A stretch of 64,000 nt of DNA from Nitrospira tepida. Lineage in GTDB: Bacteria > Nitrospirota > Nitrospiria > Nitrospirales > Nitrospiraceae. Positions 1 through 8,783 of the stretch are shown piece after piece. The stretch covers positions 3,194,001-3,258,000 of the forward strand of contig NZ_OX365700.1 of assembly GCF_947241125.1 (NCBI RefSeq), written 5' to 3'. Below the pieces are notes generated by a model. The model made no database searches. It was given only the letters and a program-made list of their open reading frames with translations, and was not told the DNA's origin. A program made the translations under genes and the position numbers. Each line of letters begins with the position of its first letter. Positions within the stretch are counted from its first letter, which is position 1.

Positions 1-777
1 TTTCAAGCGCCGGGCCGCAGCGATCCGGTCCTGCATCACAGCCGGATGGCGGCCGCGAAAATCCTTGAGGATGTCATAGTGCTCGAACTCGGCCGCCTCG
101 GACGTAAACCAACGTGACTCCGACGGCGGAGGCGCGTCCCCGTGGTAGACGGCGGTCTGTTCCCGCTTCTTGGCCGTCATCGTCACCGGAGCCTTGACCC
201 AGCCGTAATGGAACACCAGGGCGCCGGATGAGGCGAGCCATTCCTTCGGCCCGTTTTGCAGATAGCGCTGCGTCGCCTTCTCATGAAAGCCGACCGCGTC
301 GCCGCAGGATTCGACTTCGCCGTTGTTGCGGATGATCCGCACCGCCTTATGGTAGTACCAGGGGTTCAGGGACCAGTAATCGCCGACGAAATGCAGGTAG
401 CGAAAGAGGAGGCCCTTCACCGCCGGATTGTTCACGTGCCTGGCCATGGAACGGACGATGCCCGGCAGATGGTCCTCATGAATCACTTCGTCGGCCTGGA
501 GGTAGAACGCCCAGTCCCCGCGGCAATGGGACAAGGCGATGTTCGTCTGTTGCGAATAGATCAGCCCGCCTTGCCGCAAGGTCTCGTCCCACACCGAGTC
601 GATGATCCGGATCTTCGGATCGTTGATGGACTCGATCAACTCGCGGGTGCCGTCCTCGCACCGCCCGACATTGACGATGAATTCATCGACGATCGGCAGG
701 ATGGATCGGATGGACTCCGTCACCGGATAGTCGTATTTGACCGCGTTCCGACAGAATGTGAACCCGCTGACCTTCAT
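1..777 (-). CDS. Glycosyltransferase family 2 protein, partial (C-terminus off the left edge)
   Basis: Read on the minus strand from an ATG at 777, this frame stays open to base 1, giving 259 visible residues with no stop. The start (MKVSGFTFCRNAV) and the segment FYLQADEVIHEDH near residues 91-103 are typical of GT-A family 2 glycosyltransferases, where the acidic QADE motif binds the metal-nucleotide sugar. It is the last visible gene of the envelope operon, 13 bp after the preceding glycosyltransferase, so a role in adding a sugar to LPS core or another surface glycan is inferred. The sugar specificity cannot be told. Confidence 0.85.
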   Translation of the reverse strand, partial: MKVSGFTFCRNAVKYDYPVTESIRSILPIVDEFIVNVGRCEDGTRELIESINDPKIRIIDSVWDETLRQGGLIYSQQTNIALSHCRGDWAFYLQADEVIHEDHLPGIVRSMARHVNNPAVKGLLFRYLHFVGDYWSLNPWYYHKAVRIIRNNGEVESCGDAVGFHEKATQRYLQNGPKEWLASSGALVFHYGWVKAPVTMTAKKREQTAVYHGDAPPPSESRWFTSEAAEFEHYDILKDFRGRHPAVMQDRIAAARRLK

Positions 778-790
778 TACTTGCTGGCCT

Positions 791-1591
791 TCACCCCTTC
801 CCACTTGAAGCTAAACATTTACTTGAGCCACTCACCTGAATCTCCCAAAACTTCGCGTACTTCAGGAAGGTGTAGTAGCCGTACAAGCCGGAGAGGATCA
901 ACCCCGGCATCCCGTCACGCCAGCCGCTTCTGCCGACGTACATCTTCAGAAACGTAAAGAGCGGGTGGCTGACCAGTTGGTGCGGGCGGAACCGGCGGCC
1001 CTGCGCGGCCATGCGCCTGGCCATCAGGTCCGAATACCGGTCCATCTTGGCCAGGTAGTGATCGATATTGCGGAACGGGTATTGGAAGATCGCCTGGGTG
1101 AAATACCCCGCCTTGCCGGTGATGTCGAACCCTTCGTGCACGACATCCCCCTCCCGGTACCGAACGCTCCCCTTGCGGAACAGTTGCGGCTGCCGGTAGT
1201 CGGGATAGAAGCCGCAGTGGCGGATCCACCGGCCCAGAAAAAAATTCTTGCGCGGAATGAAATAGGCATCGGCCTGACCGGAAACCATCGTGCGCCGCAC
1301 TTCATCGCGCACCTCCGGCGTGGCGCGCTCGTCCGTATCGAGGCTGAAGATCCAGTCGTGCGAGGCTCGGGCCGTGGCCTCGTTCCGGAGCCGGCCGAAC
1401 CCTCGAAACTCGTGTTGAAAAATCCTGTCGGTGAACTCCTTCGCGATCACCGCCGTTCGGTCCGTGCTGAAGGAATCCACCACGACGATTTCATCCGCCC
1501 ACGTCACCGACTCCAGGCAGGCCCGCATGTTCGGCTCGTCGTTGTAGGCCATGATGACGGCCGAAACCTTCGGCGACGCGGTTTCCATCAT
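791..1591 (-). CDS. Glycosyltransferase family 2, WaaE/KdtX-like
   Basis: This is a 266-residue GT2 enzyme. It starts with a Rossmann-type strand (VSAVIMAYNDE, residues 9-19), has IVVVDSFSTDRT at 35-46 and a DTDE metal-binding motif at 85-88. Its length and the CGFYPDYRQPQLFRK region match the WaaE/KdtX-like core glucosyltransferases that decorate LPS inner core on the cytoplasmic face. The gene begins ATGATG, and the preceding gene's TGA overlaps this start, so the two are translationally coupled. The first and second ATG are both possible starts. The exact acceptor sugar is inferred from context only. Confidence 0.85.
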   Translation of the reverse strand: MMETASPKVSAVIMAYNDEPNMRACLESVTWADEIVVVDSFSTDRTAVIAKEFTDRIFQHEFRGFGRLRNEATARASHDWIFSLDTDERATPEVRDEVRRTMVSGQADAYFIPRKNFFLGRWIRHCGFYPDYRQPQLFRKGSVRYREGDVVHEGFDITGKAGYFTQAIFQYPFRNIDHYLAKMDRYSDLMARRMAAQGRRFRPHQLVSHPLFTFLKMYVGRSGWRDGMPGLILSGLYGYYTFLKYAKFWEIQVSGSSKCLASSGKG

Positions 1592-2706
1592 GACCTGGCA
1601 GCGGCCATGTCAGCCGCGCGGCGGTACACCCGCTCCAGCTCGTCCAACATCCGATCCAGGGAATAATGCCGCTCGACGAGGGATCGCCCCGCCGCGCCCA
1701 GCCGCGCCCGCAGCTCGCGGTCGTTCAACAACAGGCGGATCCGGTCCGCCAGCGCGGCGGCATCACGGGGCGGCACGACGAACCCGGTTTCTCCGTTTCT
1801 CACGACATCCGGAATGGAACCCACCGTCGTCGACACGACCGGCAGCCCTACCGCCATCGCCTGCATGAGCACCTGCGGAATCGTGTCCCCCTCTACAGAC
1901 GGGATGACAAAGACATCGAGCGAGTGGAAGACGTTCAACAGATCGTCCCGATAGCCCAGCATCCGCACCGAATGCCCGACCCCCTGTTCCTGGATGCGCG
2001 CCCGCAGTCTCGCCTCTTCCGGCCCTTGTCCGACCACCACGAAGGTGACATCCCGATCGCGCGCCGCGATCCGGGCCGCCGCATCGATGAAGTATTCATG
2101 TCCTTTATAGGAGCGCAGATAAGAAATCAATCCGACCAGGAGGTGCGTCCGTGGGAGCCCCAGTTCCTCCCGAAGATCCTTCGTGGAAGCTCCCGGCTTG
2201 AAGACCCCCACGTCGATGCCGATCGGGAACGCCACGACACGGTCGGACGCCAGCCCGTCCCGCTCAATCAGCCCGCGGCGGGTCAGCTCTCCGCCGGTGA
2301 CGATGACCAGGTCGAGCAGCCGCTGATACAGAAGCCCGGTGGTCAGGTTGCGGTTGAGCGGGGTCGAAATATGCCTGGTCCTGATGACCGGCGGGCGCGG
2401 CGCCACCAGCCGGGCGGCCAACGATCCGATCCAACTGTCCCGCGAGCTGTTGACATGCACGATGGCCGGCCGTTCCTGCATCAACAGCCGGCGGAGCGTC
2501 AGGATCGCGGAGGGATAGCGCCACCGCCTCATGCAGAGCCCCACGACGGGAATGCCCTCCCGTTTGGCCATATCCATGATCGGGCTGCCTGGCTCCAGGA
2601 TCATCGTGACCTGATGCCCGCGCTTCCGCAAACCCTCGGCATGGAGGATCACGGCCAGTTCCTGCCCGCCGACCGTCGTGCTCGATTCAAGGACAAACAG
2701 TTTCAT
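1588..2706 (-). CDS. Glycosyltransferase family 4 (GT-B fold)
   Basis: This is a 372-residue GT4 enzyme. The N-terminal acceptor domain begins MKLFVLESSTTVGGQE; the C-terminal donor domain has the YLRSYKGHEYFIDA segment near 196-209 and the PSVEGDTIPQVLMQAMAVG region near 269-287, the usual E-x7-E-like nucleotide-sugar site. The frame is open much further upstream into the heptosyltransferase gene, but the ATG at 2706 overlaps that gene's TGA (ATGA) and begins exactly at the conserved N-terminus, so it is chosen. The likely role is transfer of a sugar to LPS core on the inner face of the membrane; the substrate is unknown. Confidence 0.88.
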   Translation of the reverse strand: MKLFVLESSTTVGGQELAVILHAEGLRKRGHQVTMILEPGSPIMDMAKREGIPVVGLCMRRWRYPSAILTLRRLLMQERPAIVHVNSSRDSWIGSLAARLVAPRPPVIRTRHISTPLNRNLTTGLLYQRLLDLVIVTGGELTRRGLIERDGLASDRVVAFPIGIDVGVFKPGASTKDLREELGLPRTHLLVGLISYLRSYKGHEYFIDAAARIAARDRDVTFVVVGQGPEEARLRARIQEQGVGHSVRMLGYRDDLLNVFHSLDVFVIPSVEGDTIPQVLMQAMAVGLPVVSTTVGSIPDVVRNGETGFVVPPRDAAALADRIRLLLNDRELRARLGAAGRSLVERHYSLDRMLDELERVYRRAADMAAARS

Positions 2707-3758
2707 GAGGTGAGCGAGACCGCCGAGCCGCTCGTCACGCGATCCACCTGCCGCGCAACCTCCGCCGGCGTGATGCGGGTCAGACATTCGAGATGGACCG
2801 TATGGCGACAGGTCCTGCTGAAACAGGGGCGGCAGGGCAGGGTGATTGAACAGACGTGATGGCCCAGGCCATAGGGGCCGGTGCGGACCTCGCTCGTCGG
2901 ACCGAACAGGGCGACGACCGGTGTTCCGACCGCCGCAGCCACGTGCATGGGACCGGAATCGTTCGTGACGAGGCAACCGGCTTCCCGCAACAGGGCCGGG
3001 AGCAGACGCAGCGGGATTTCGCCGGCAAGGTTGGCGGCGTGACCCCGCACCGCCTGAACGACTGATTCGGCCTCGGCTCGATCTTCCTCCCCGCCGATCA
3101 CGATGACCCCGTCCCAACCTTCCTGTATCAGCCGGTTCGCAACCTCGACAAACGACCCGCGCGGCCACCGCTTGGTGGGCCAGCGGGCCGAAACGTTCAT
3201 GGCTGCCCACCGGCTCCGCGGTCCCAAGCCGGCTTGAGAGAGTCGCGCCCTCACGGTTGCTTCATCCTCCGGCTGGAACACAAAGGGAACGCGAACCCGG
3301 TCCGGAACGACACAGCCGACATACTTCGCCACGGAGAGATACCGATCCACCGCATGGATATCAGGATCGGGGACCGGCACGCGATGGGAATAGAACCAGG
3401 GACTCCCTTCTCTCGCGCTCTCGAAGCCGATCCGGACCGGGCAGCCGGTCCTCCAAGCCAAAACACCGCTACGTAACAGCCCCTGCAAGTCGATCACCAG
3501 GTCGAACCGGTGTGATCGGAGCCGTTGCATCATCGCCAGCCAGCCGGTCCATCGATCCTTGACCCTCCAGATGCGATCGATCCCTTCCACCCGCTCAAGA
3601 ATGCCGGCCCACTGCTCCTTGACCAGCCAGGAAATCTCCGCCTGGGGAAACCGCGCGCGCAGCAATGGGATGACCGGCAAGGCATGGACAATATCGCCGA
3701 GCGAACTGGGCTTGACCACCAGCAGGCGCCGGACATCGGGGAGGGAGACTTCTCTCAT
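2703..3758 (-). CDS. Lipopolysaccharide heptosyltransferase (GT9, WaaC-like)
   Basis: This 351-residue GT9 protein transfers L-glycero-D-manno-heptose from the ADP-sugar to the LPS inner core. The N-terminal KPSSLGDIVHALP motif (16-28) and the C-terminal NDSGPMHVAAA motif (266-276) are diagnostic of heptosyltransferases, and a Cys-rich tail (CRPCFSRTC) follows. The ATG at 3758 lies 4 bp after the stop of the WaaF-GmhB fusion and fits the family's N-terminus; an open extension to 3893 overlaps that gene and is rejected. It overlaps the downstream GT4 gene by ATGA. It looks closer to heptosyltransferase I than II, but the exact step is inferred. Confidence 0.88.
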   Translation of the reverse strand: MREVSLPDVRRLLVVKPSSLGDIVHALPVIPLLRARFPQAEISWLVKEQWAGILERVEGIDRIWRVKDRWTGWLAMMQRLRSHRFDLVIDLQGLLRSGVLAWRTGCPVRIGFESAREGSPWFYSHRVPVPDPDIHAVDRYLSVAKYVGCVVPDRVRVPFVFQPEDEATVRARLSQAGLGPRSRWAAMNVSARWPTKRWPRGSFVEVANRLIQEGWDGVIVIGGEEDRAEAESVVQAVRGHAANLAGEIPLRLLPALLREAGCLVTNDSGPMHVAAAVGTPVVALFGPTSEVRTGPYGLGHHVCSITLPCRPCFSRTCRHTVHLECLTRITPAEVARQVDRVTSGSAVSLTS

Positions 3759-3762
3759 GGAC

Positions 3763-5568
3763 TCAGGCACCGGAGCGATCCCCTTCTCCTTTGAGCTGAA
3801 GCGCCAGGTCGCGGCGGCTGAGCCGATCGCGCAGAATCCAGTCCGCAGCCTCGGCCATGCTCTCGGCGACATGGTCGGGTGGCCGACCCTCATCGCGCAT
3901 CCGAGCCAGATCGTGCCGGCTGTCCTCGCCGGACAACAGCAACACCGTTCCGGCTCCGACCCTCTGTCCCGCTATGACGTCGCGCGCACGATCGCCGAGG
4001 ACATACAGGCTCGTCCGATCAAGGTCGTGCTCGCGACAGGCCTGCTCGATCAGTCCCGTCTCGGGCTTGCGGCAACGACAGCCGTCATCCGGATGATGCG
4101 GACAGACATAGAGGCCCGTCAATACCGCCCCCTGCTGCGCCAACTGGTCGCCAAGCCGTTTGTGAATCGCCTTGAGTTGTTGTCCCGTGATGAGGCCCCT
4201 GGCCACGCCCGATTGGTTGGTGACCACGATCAATGTGGCGCCGGCCGCAGACAGGCGCGCGAGCGCTTCCCCGACCCCGGGCAATAGCTCAAACGCCTCC
4301 GGGTCATTCAGGTACCCCGTGTCCCGGTTCAACGTGCCGTCCCGGTCGAGGAAGACGGTCACGCCGGTTAGAAGATTAGTGCTGGGTGCTGAGTGCTGGG
4401 TGCTGAGAGGTGAATGCTGAGTACTGGGCGCTGAGTGCGCAGGATCAAGTCCAGAGTGCTGGGTGCTGAGTGCTGGGTGCTGAGTGGTCACATCGCCAGT
4501 CTGGGGGCAGGACATCATCGCCTGTCGAGCGACCGCCACGACCTGCTCCACCGTCACGCCGGTCATGCAACGGTGGTCGATCGGGCATTCGCGCAACAGG
4601 CAGGGCGCGCACTCCACCGACGTCCGCACCACCGCGCGACCGTCGCCGAACGGCGCGGTCGTGCGCCAATCCGTCGGGCCGAACACCGCCACCACCGGGA
4701 CGCCGAAGGCCGCCGCGATATGCATCGGCCCCGTGTCGTTGGTCAGGTAAAGCCGGCATCGTTTCGTGATCGCCATCAGCTCCCGAACCGAGGTCCGGCC
4801 GGACAGGACCATCGTCGGGGCTTCGATCTGTCGCGCGATGGCCTCACCCAGCTCCTCTTCCCCTGGAGCGCCGACAATCACCACCTGCGCCGGACGGCCG
4901 GTGCGATCGCGACAGAACGCGGCGATCTTGGACGCCGCTTCAGCAAAACGATCCGGCAACCACCGTTTGGCCGTGCCATAGGTTGACCCGGGGTTGAGCC
5001 CGATCAAGGTTGCTCCGGCCTGCAGACCGAACTCGGCCAGCCGGGCGGCAGCCGCCGCCTCTTCTTCAGGCTTGAGATAGAGTCTCGGCGCGCAGGGTTC
5101 GGTTTCACAGCCGAGTTGCCGCAGCAGTTCCAGATAGTAGGACACCTGATGAGGCACATGGCGAACCTTCGGCACGGCGGTGGTCAATAAGCATCCCCGC
5201 CCGTCGGTCGCGTAGCCGTAACGTCTGGGAATCCCGGCCAGGGCCGTGATGAAGGCCGCTTCAAAGGCATTTTGAAACAGGACCGCCAGGTCGAACTTCC
5301 GGCCGCGTAATTCTTGGGCAAGTTGCCATTTTCCCCAGAGCCCCTGATGCCGGCCCCGGTGGTCGTAGACCATCGACTCCGCCACATCCGGATGGCCGTC
5401 CAGCAACTCGACGATGGAAGGCCGGCCAAGTACCGTCAGGCGAGCCTCCGAAGAGATGCGGCGAAGGGCTCTGATCGCCGGTTCACACATCACCGCATCC
5501 CCAAGCCAATTGGGGACGCGAAGCAGGATCTGCGCGGCATCGCGATACGTCATGGTCCTGGCAGGCAT
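3763..5568 (-). CDS. waaF-gmhB: Fusion: heptosyltransferase II (WaaF) plus heptose 1,7-bisphosphate 7-phosphatase (GmhB)
   Basis: One 601-residue frame carries two enzymes that are normally separate. Residues 1-355 are a GT9 heptosyltransferase II (VPNWLGDAVMCEPAIRAL near 18-35, NDTGPMHIAAA at 277-287, the Cys-rich CAPCLLRECP near 320). Residues 400-601 are a HAD phosphatase of the GmhB type, with the nucleophile motif DRDGT (408-412), GYLNDPEAF, and the zinc-binding CPHHPDDGCRC stretch. The linker at about 359-398 is low complexity (repeats of STQHS, TQHP) and is encoded by a degenerate TGCTGGG/TGCTGAG repeat of a kind otherwise seen between genes. The start ATG at 5568 overlaps the stop of lpxK. 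GmhB makes heptose 1-phosphate, a precursor of the ADP-heptose used by WaaF. Whether both halves stay joined in the cell is unknown. Confidence 0.88.
   Translation of the reverse strand: MPARTMTYRDAAQILLRVPNWLGDAVMCEPAIRALRRISSEARLTVLGRPSIVELLDGHPDVAESMVYDHRGRHQGLWGKWQLAQELRGRKFDLAVLFQNAFEAAFITALAGIPRRYGYATDGRGCLLTTAVPKVRHVPHQVSYYLELLRQLGCETEPCAPRLYLKPEEEAAAAARLAEFGLQAGATLIGLNPGSTYGTAKRWLPDRFAEAASKIAAFCRDRTGRPAQVVIVGAPGEEELGEAIARQIEAPTMVLSGRTSVRELMAITKRCRLYLTNDTGPMHIAAAFGVPVVAVFGPTDWRTTAPFGDGRAVVRTSVECAPCLLRECPIDHRCMTGVTVEQVVAVARQAMMSCPQTGDVTTQHPALSTQHSGLDPAHSAPSTQHSPLSTQHSAPSTNLLTGVTVFLDRDGTLNRDTGYLNDPEAFELLPGVGEALARLSAAGATLIVVTNQSGVARGLITGQQLKAIHKRLGDQLAQQGAVLTGLYVCPHHPDDGCRCRKPETGLIEQACREHDLDRTSLYVLGDRARDVIAGQRVGAGTVLLLSGEDSRHDLARMRDEGRPPDHVAESMAEAADWILRDRLSRRDLALQLKGEGDRSGA
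4378..4488. repeat. Degenerate GTGCTGGGTGCTGA repeat inside the waaF-gmhB frame
   Basis: About 110 bp made of imperfect copies of TGCTGGG and TGCTGAG (plus-strand reading), with a less repetitive stretch near 4435-4455. The repeat stays in frame and encodes the Ser/Thr/Gln/His/Pro linker between the two enzyme domains. Its composition differs sharply from the surrounding coding sequence. Confidence 0.9.
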
Positions 5569-6611
5569 CAGAAGAACCGCTCGTTCAACATTGCCAGGAG
5601 GGTCGCCTCGCCGGATTTGAACCGAGGTTCCAGCCGCACGGCCCACCAGGTATGGCCGAGACCGACCAATTCCGCCAGTTTGCAGGCGTCCTTCTCGGTC
5701 GTCACGATGAGGTCGGCGCCGCAAGCCTCCGCCCGCCTCTGGGCAGCCTCGACTTCTGCGGCGCGATAGGCGTGATGGTCTCGAAACTTCACGTGCTGGA
5801 CGATCTCCAGGCCCATCTCACGAAGCACCCGCTCGAACGAGGCTGGATTGCCGATGGCGCTGACCGCGACGGCGGTCTTGCCCTTGGCGGCGGTTCCGTC
5901 CATCTCGGCGCCCTGCCGGATATTGACGAGGCGCTCCGGCACGAAATCGACTTCCACGGGAACGATTCGATGGCCCAGCGCCTCTTCCACGAGCCTGACC
6001 ACCCTCTGTCCTCCGTTCCCCTCGCTGGCGCGGGTGATGATCAGGGTCGAACCTCGCGCCGCGGCGGTCAACGGTTCCCGCAGACGCCCGAACGGAAAGT
6101 GGCCCTTCAGCCCCTCCACGTCGGTCGCGTCCATCAACAGCAGATTGAGGTCCCGCCAGAGCGACAGGTGCTGGAATCCGTCGTCCAGGACCATGTCATC
6201 GATCGGAACGCGATTCAACAGCCAACGGCCCAGCTCATACCGGTCCCGGCCGACGGCGACGATGGCCCTTGGGCACCGACGGGCGATCAGAAACGGCTCG
6301 TCGCCCGCCTCCAGCGGGTTGGCCAAGAGATGGTGCCCGTCGGACACCAACAGATGAGCCTCTTGGCTACTGCGTCGATAGCCGCGGCTGAGCACGGCTA
6401 CCCTCCGGCCCTGCTCCACCAACTGTTGCACGGTCCAGATCACCATCGGCGTTTTGCCCGTTCCGCCGACCGTGAGGTTGCCGATGCTGACCACCCGCAC
6501 GGGCAACCGGTTGGTGCGCAGCAGTCCCCCACGATAGCAGGCGGCCCGGCATCGGGAGGCCAGTTCATAGGGTAGCGACAACAGCCTCATCAGTGACTGC
6601 GGGGCTCCCAC
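5568..6611 (-). CDS. lpxK: Tetraacyldisaccharide 4'-kinase
   Basis: LpxK phosphorylates the 4' position of tetraacyldisaccharide 1-phosphate to give lipid IVA, at the inner membrane. The 347-residue protein has an N-terminal hydrophobic patch, the P-loop [12 protein letters not shown] at 44-55, the LSRGYRR motif and the DDGFQH motif, all characteristic of the family. The start is a GTG at 6611, supported by GAGGT about 8 nt upstream and lying 6 bp after waaA. It overlaps the waaF-gmhB start by 4 bp. The normal order waaA-lpxK is kept. Confidence 0.95.
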   Translation of the reverse strand: MGAPQSLMRLLSLPYELASRCRAACYRGGLLRTNRLPVRVVSIGNLTVGGTGKTPMVIWTVQQLVEQGRRVAVLSRGYRRSSQEAHLLVSDGHHLLANPLEAGDEPFLIARRCPRAIVAVGRDRYELGRWLLNRVPIDDMVLDDGFQHLSLWRDLNLLLMDATDVEGLKGHFPFGRLREPLTAAARGSTLIITRASEGNGGQRVVRLVEEALGHRIVPVEVDFVPERLVNIRQGAEMDGTAAKGKTAVAVSAIGNPASFERVLREMGLEIVQHVKFRDHHAYRAAEVEAAQRRAEACGADLIVTTEKDACKLAELVGLGHTWWAVRLEPRFKSGEATLLAMLNERFF

Positions 6612-6617
6612 CGCTTT

Positions 6618-7988
6618 TTACCTCGAACCGTTTCCGGCATGGCCCGGGCAGGTCGGCGACGGCATCGCATCGCTCCATACAGGGCGACGGTCGAGAAAGC
6701 CCTCCATCGCGTTGAGGCTCCGTTCCAAGGCCCCCTGGTTCTCCTGGAGGGCGGACCGGGCCCGCTGCCCGACTCGATCCAGGTCAACGGGACTGTCCAA
6801 CAACTGCCTGCAGACTTGAACCATCTGATCGACCGTCCGCACCCTGATCCCGCCGCCGGCCGATTCCAACAGCTCGGCAATCTCCTCGCAGTGGTCCGTG
6901 TGGGGCCCAAAGAGCACTGGTTTTCCCCAGGCGGCCGGTTCCAGCAGATTATGGCCTCCGACGGGAGCCAGGGTCCCGCCCACGAAGGTGATCGCGGCAT
7001 AGTGATACACCGCTCCCAATTCGCCCCTCGTATCCAGCAGCAGCACCCAAGGTTCCGGGGCTCCCTGGAGGCCAGCCGCTTCCATGGCAAGCCGCGAACG
7101 CCGCATGGACGGCAAGCCCCGTTGTACAAGCATCCGTTCGATCTCCTCCGTCCGCTCGATGTGCCGCGGCGCCAGGATCAGGGCGAGCGGTCGTTCCTTG
7201 CGGATCTGTTCACAGGCCGAGATCAAAAGTTCTTCTTCGCCGGGATGCGTGCTGCCCGCCACCAACACCGGCGGATGCGACTGCCGGGAGATCCAGCCGA
7301 TCAAGGGCGCGAGCCGGTCTTCTTGCAGGGAAACCGGCGGCTGATCGAACTTGAGGTTGCCCGTGCGCAGGACCCTTTCCGGATCCGCGCCCAAGGCGAT
7401 GATCCGTTGCGCATCCCGGTCGGACTGCATCAGGCACAGTGACAGCCGGCGCAGGATGAACCGATAGATCTGCCGCACGACAGGCCATTGCTGCCTGATA
7501 AACGAGCGGGTCGAAATGCGCCCGTTCAACATGACGGTCGGCACCCCGCGCGCGGCGAGCGAAGTCAGGAGATTCGGCCACAGCTCGGTCTCGACGAACA
7601 GGTACAGGCCCGGCCGCAGATGGTCGATCAGCCTGGCCACGGCCCAGGGGTAGTCCAACGGCGCGTAACAATGGGACGCAATGCCGGCCAGCCGCTGCTC
7701 GACCGCTTCACGCCCGGTTTCGGTGATAGTCGAGACGATCAGCGGCCGGCCGGGATACCGGGCATGCAGCGATTTGACAAGCGGCGTCACCGCCACCACC
7801 TCCCCTAACGACACGGCATGGACCCAGATCACGGAGCCGGCCCCCGGCGTGCTCCCCGCCGGCAAGACCGGCAACTTCAACCCGAGGCGGAACGGCAACC
7901 CGCGGCGGCAGCGCCGTTTGGCCAGGAGGATCAGCAAGATGGCCGGCGAGGCCAACAGGAAGAGCATGTTGTACAACGCCACCAGCAT
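6618..7988 (-). CDS. waaA: 3-deoxy-D-manno-octulosonic acid (Kdo) transferase
   Basis: WaaA (KdtA) adds Kdo from CMP-Kdo to lipid IVA at the cytoplasmic face of the inner membrane. The 456-residue protein has an N-terminal membrane anchor (LYNMLFLLASPAILLILL, residues 5-22), the WVHAVSLGEV motif with the catalytic-type Glu63, LFVETELWPN, and a C-terminal GT-B domain with GGHNLLEPAAWG. The ATG at 7988 is preferred because it begins at the membrane anchor and has a GGGAGAGG ribosome site just upstream; the frame is open to 8072. Whether it adds one or two Kdo residues cannot be read from sequence. Confidence 0.95.
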   Translation of the reverse strand: MLVALYNMLFLLASPAILLILLAKRRCRRGLPFRLGLKLPVLPAGSTPGAGSVIWVHAVSLGEVVAVTPLVKSLHARYPGRPLIVSTITETGREAVEQRLAGIASHCYAPLDYPWAVARLIDHLRPGLYLFVETELWPNLLTSLAARGVPTVMLNGRISTRSFIRQQWPVVRQIYRFILRRLSLCLMQSDRDAQRIIALGADPERVLRTGNLKFDQPPVSLQEDRLAPLIGWISRQSHPPVLVAGSTHPGEEELLISACEQIRKERPLALILAPRHIERTEEIERMLVQRGLPSMRRSRLAMEAAGLQGAPEPWVLLLDTRGELGAVYHYAAITFVGGTLAPVGGHNLLEPAAWGKPVLFGPHTDHCEEIAELLESAGGGIRVRTVDQMVQVCRQLLDSPVDLDRVGQRARSALQENQGALERSLNAMEGFLDRRPVWSDAMPSPTCPGHAGNGSR

Positions 7989-8040
7989 GATGCCTCTCCC
8001 GCCTGTCCGATGAATTCCCTCGCTCAGGCAGCCCTTCCGC

Positions 8041-8702
8041 TCAGGCGCGCGGACGGCCGGAGACCATGGCATCGGCGCGGGCCGTCAACTCGTTCAACGC
8101 CGCTTCGAGTTCCCGCCGTTTGGCCTCCACCTCCGAATCTGAGGCATCGGGAGAAACCAGGATCGGCTGTCCCCAGAGAAAGAGCCCTCGGGAAAAGGGG
8201 AGAGGAATCAGAAAGCGATCCCAGCTCGCGCAGAGTTTTTTTTTGAGCAGCCGAAGGTCACCGGCACGATCGGGAGGCCGGTGGCCTTGGCCAGATGCAC
8301 GACGCCCGGTTTGGCGACCTGGGCCGGTCCTTTCGGGCCGTCGGGCGTGACGCAGAGATCGCCGCCCTCTTCGCCGGCTCGAATCAGGCTGCGGAGCGCC
8401 GTCATCCCCCCGCGGGTGGTTGAGCCGCGCACGCTGTGAAACCCGAACCGGCCGATCAACCGGGCAATGATCTCGCCGTCCCGGTGCCGGCTGATCAACA
8501 CATGGATCCGGCGCCCCCGATAGGCCAGCGGCATCATCAACTGCCGGCTGTGCCAAAAGGCGAAGATCATCCCCCGCCCGCCGGCGTAATATTCGCGCAT
8601 GACCTCATCGCCGATTCGGTCCCACCGAATCAGCGCCCCGAGCAGCCGGATGATGAAGGCGCCGACAGGCGGCACGAGCGACAGTTTGATCCAGTTCACC
8701 AT
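8041..8702 (-). pseudogene. DUF374/LPLAT-like acyltransferase, frameshifted at an A9 run
   Basis: Two overlapping frames together encode one DUF374-type protein related to LPS and phospholipid acyltransferases. The first frame runs from ATG 8702 (MVNWIKLSLV) through the FWHSRQ motif (His51) and VTPDGPKGP to GCSKKN, then stops at 8208. The second frame carries the expected continuation (KKLCASWDRFLIP to SGRPRA) and stops at 8041. The change of frame falls on a run of nine A on the coding strand (8236-8244). A -1 shift, or a tenth A, would give a 220-residue protein of normal length. It may be a sequencing error, a real mutation, or slippage. An alternative start lies at 8756. It sits between msbA and waaA, where an acyl-transfer role is plausible. 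Confidence 0.75.
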
Positions 8703-8783
8703 CTCGTTCAACGTGCGCCGTGATTCGTGACTCGCAAGACCTCGCCTCCCGAACATGCGCGGTGAACGAATACCGCTTCACGA
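8703..8783. repeat. Intergenic block with GTGAA/TTCAC-type words
   Basis: This short gap between msbA and the LPLAT gene holds repeated words related to CGTGATTCGTGAC and GGTGAACGAATACCGCTTCACGATC. It resembles two other short gaps in this operon (12706-12791 and 14449-14533). No promoter or terminator is evident. Confidence 0.4.

Noticed and set aside
4378-4488. CRISPR array
   Set aside because: The units are 7-14 bp, degenerate and without spacers, and no cas gene is near.
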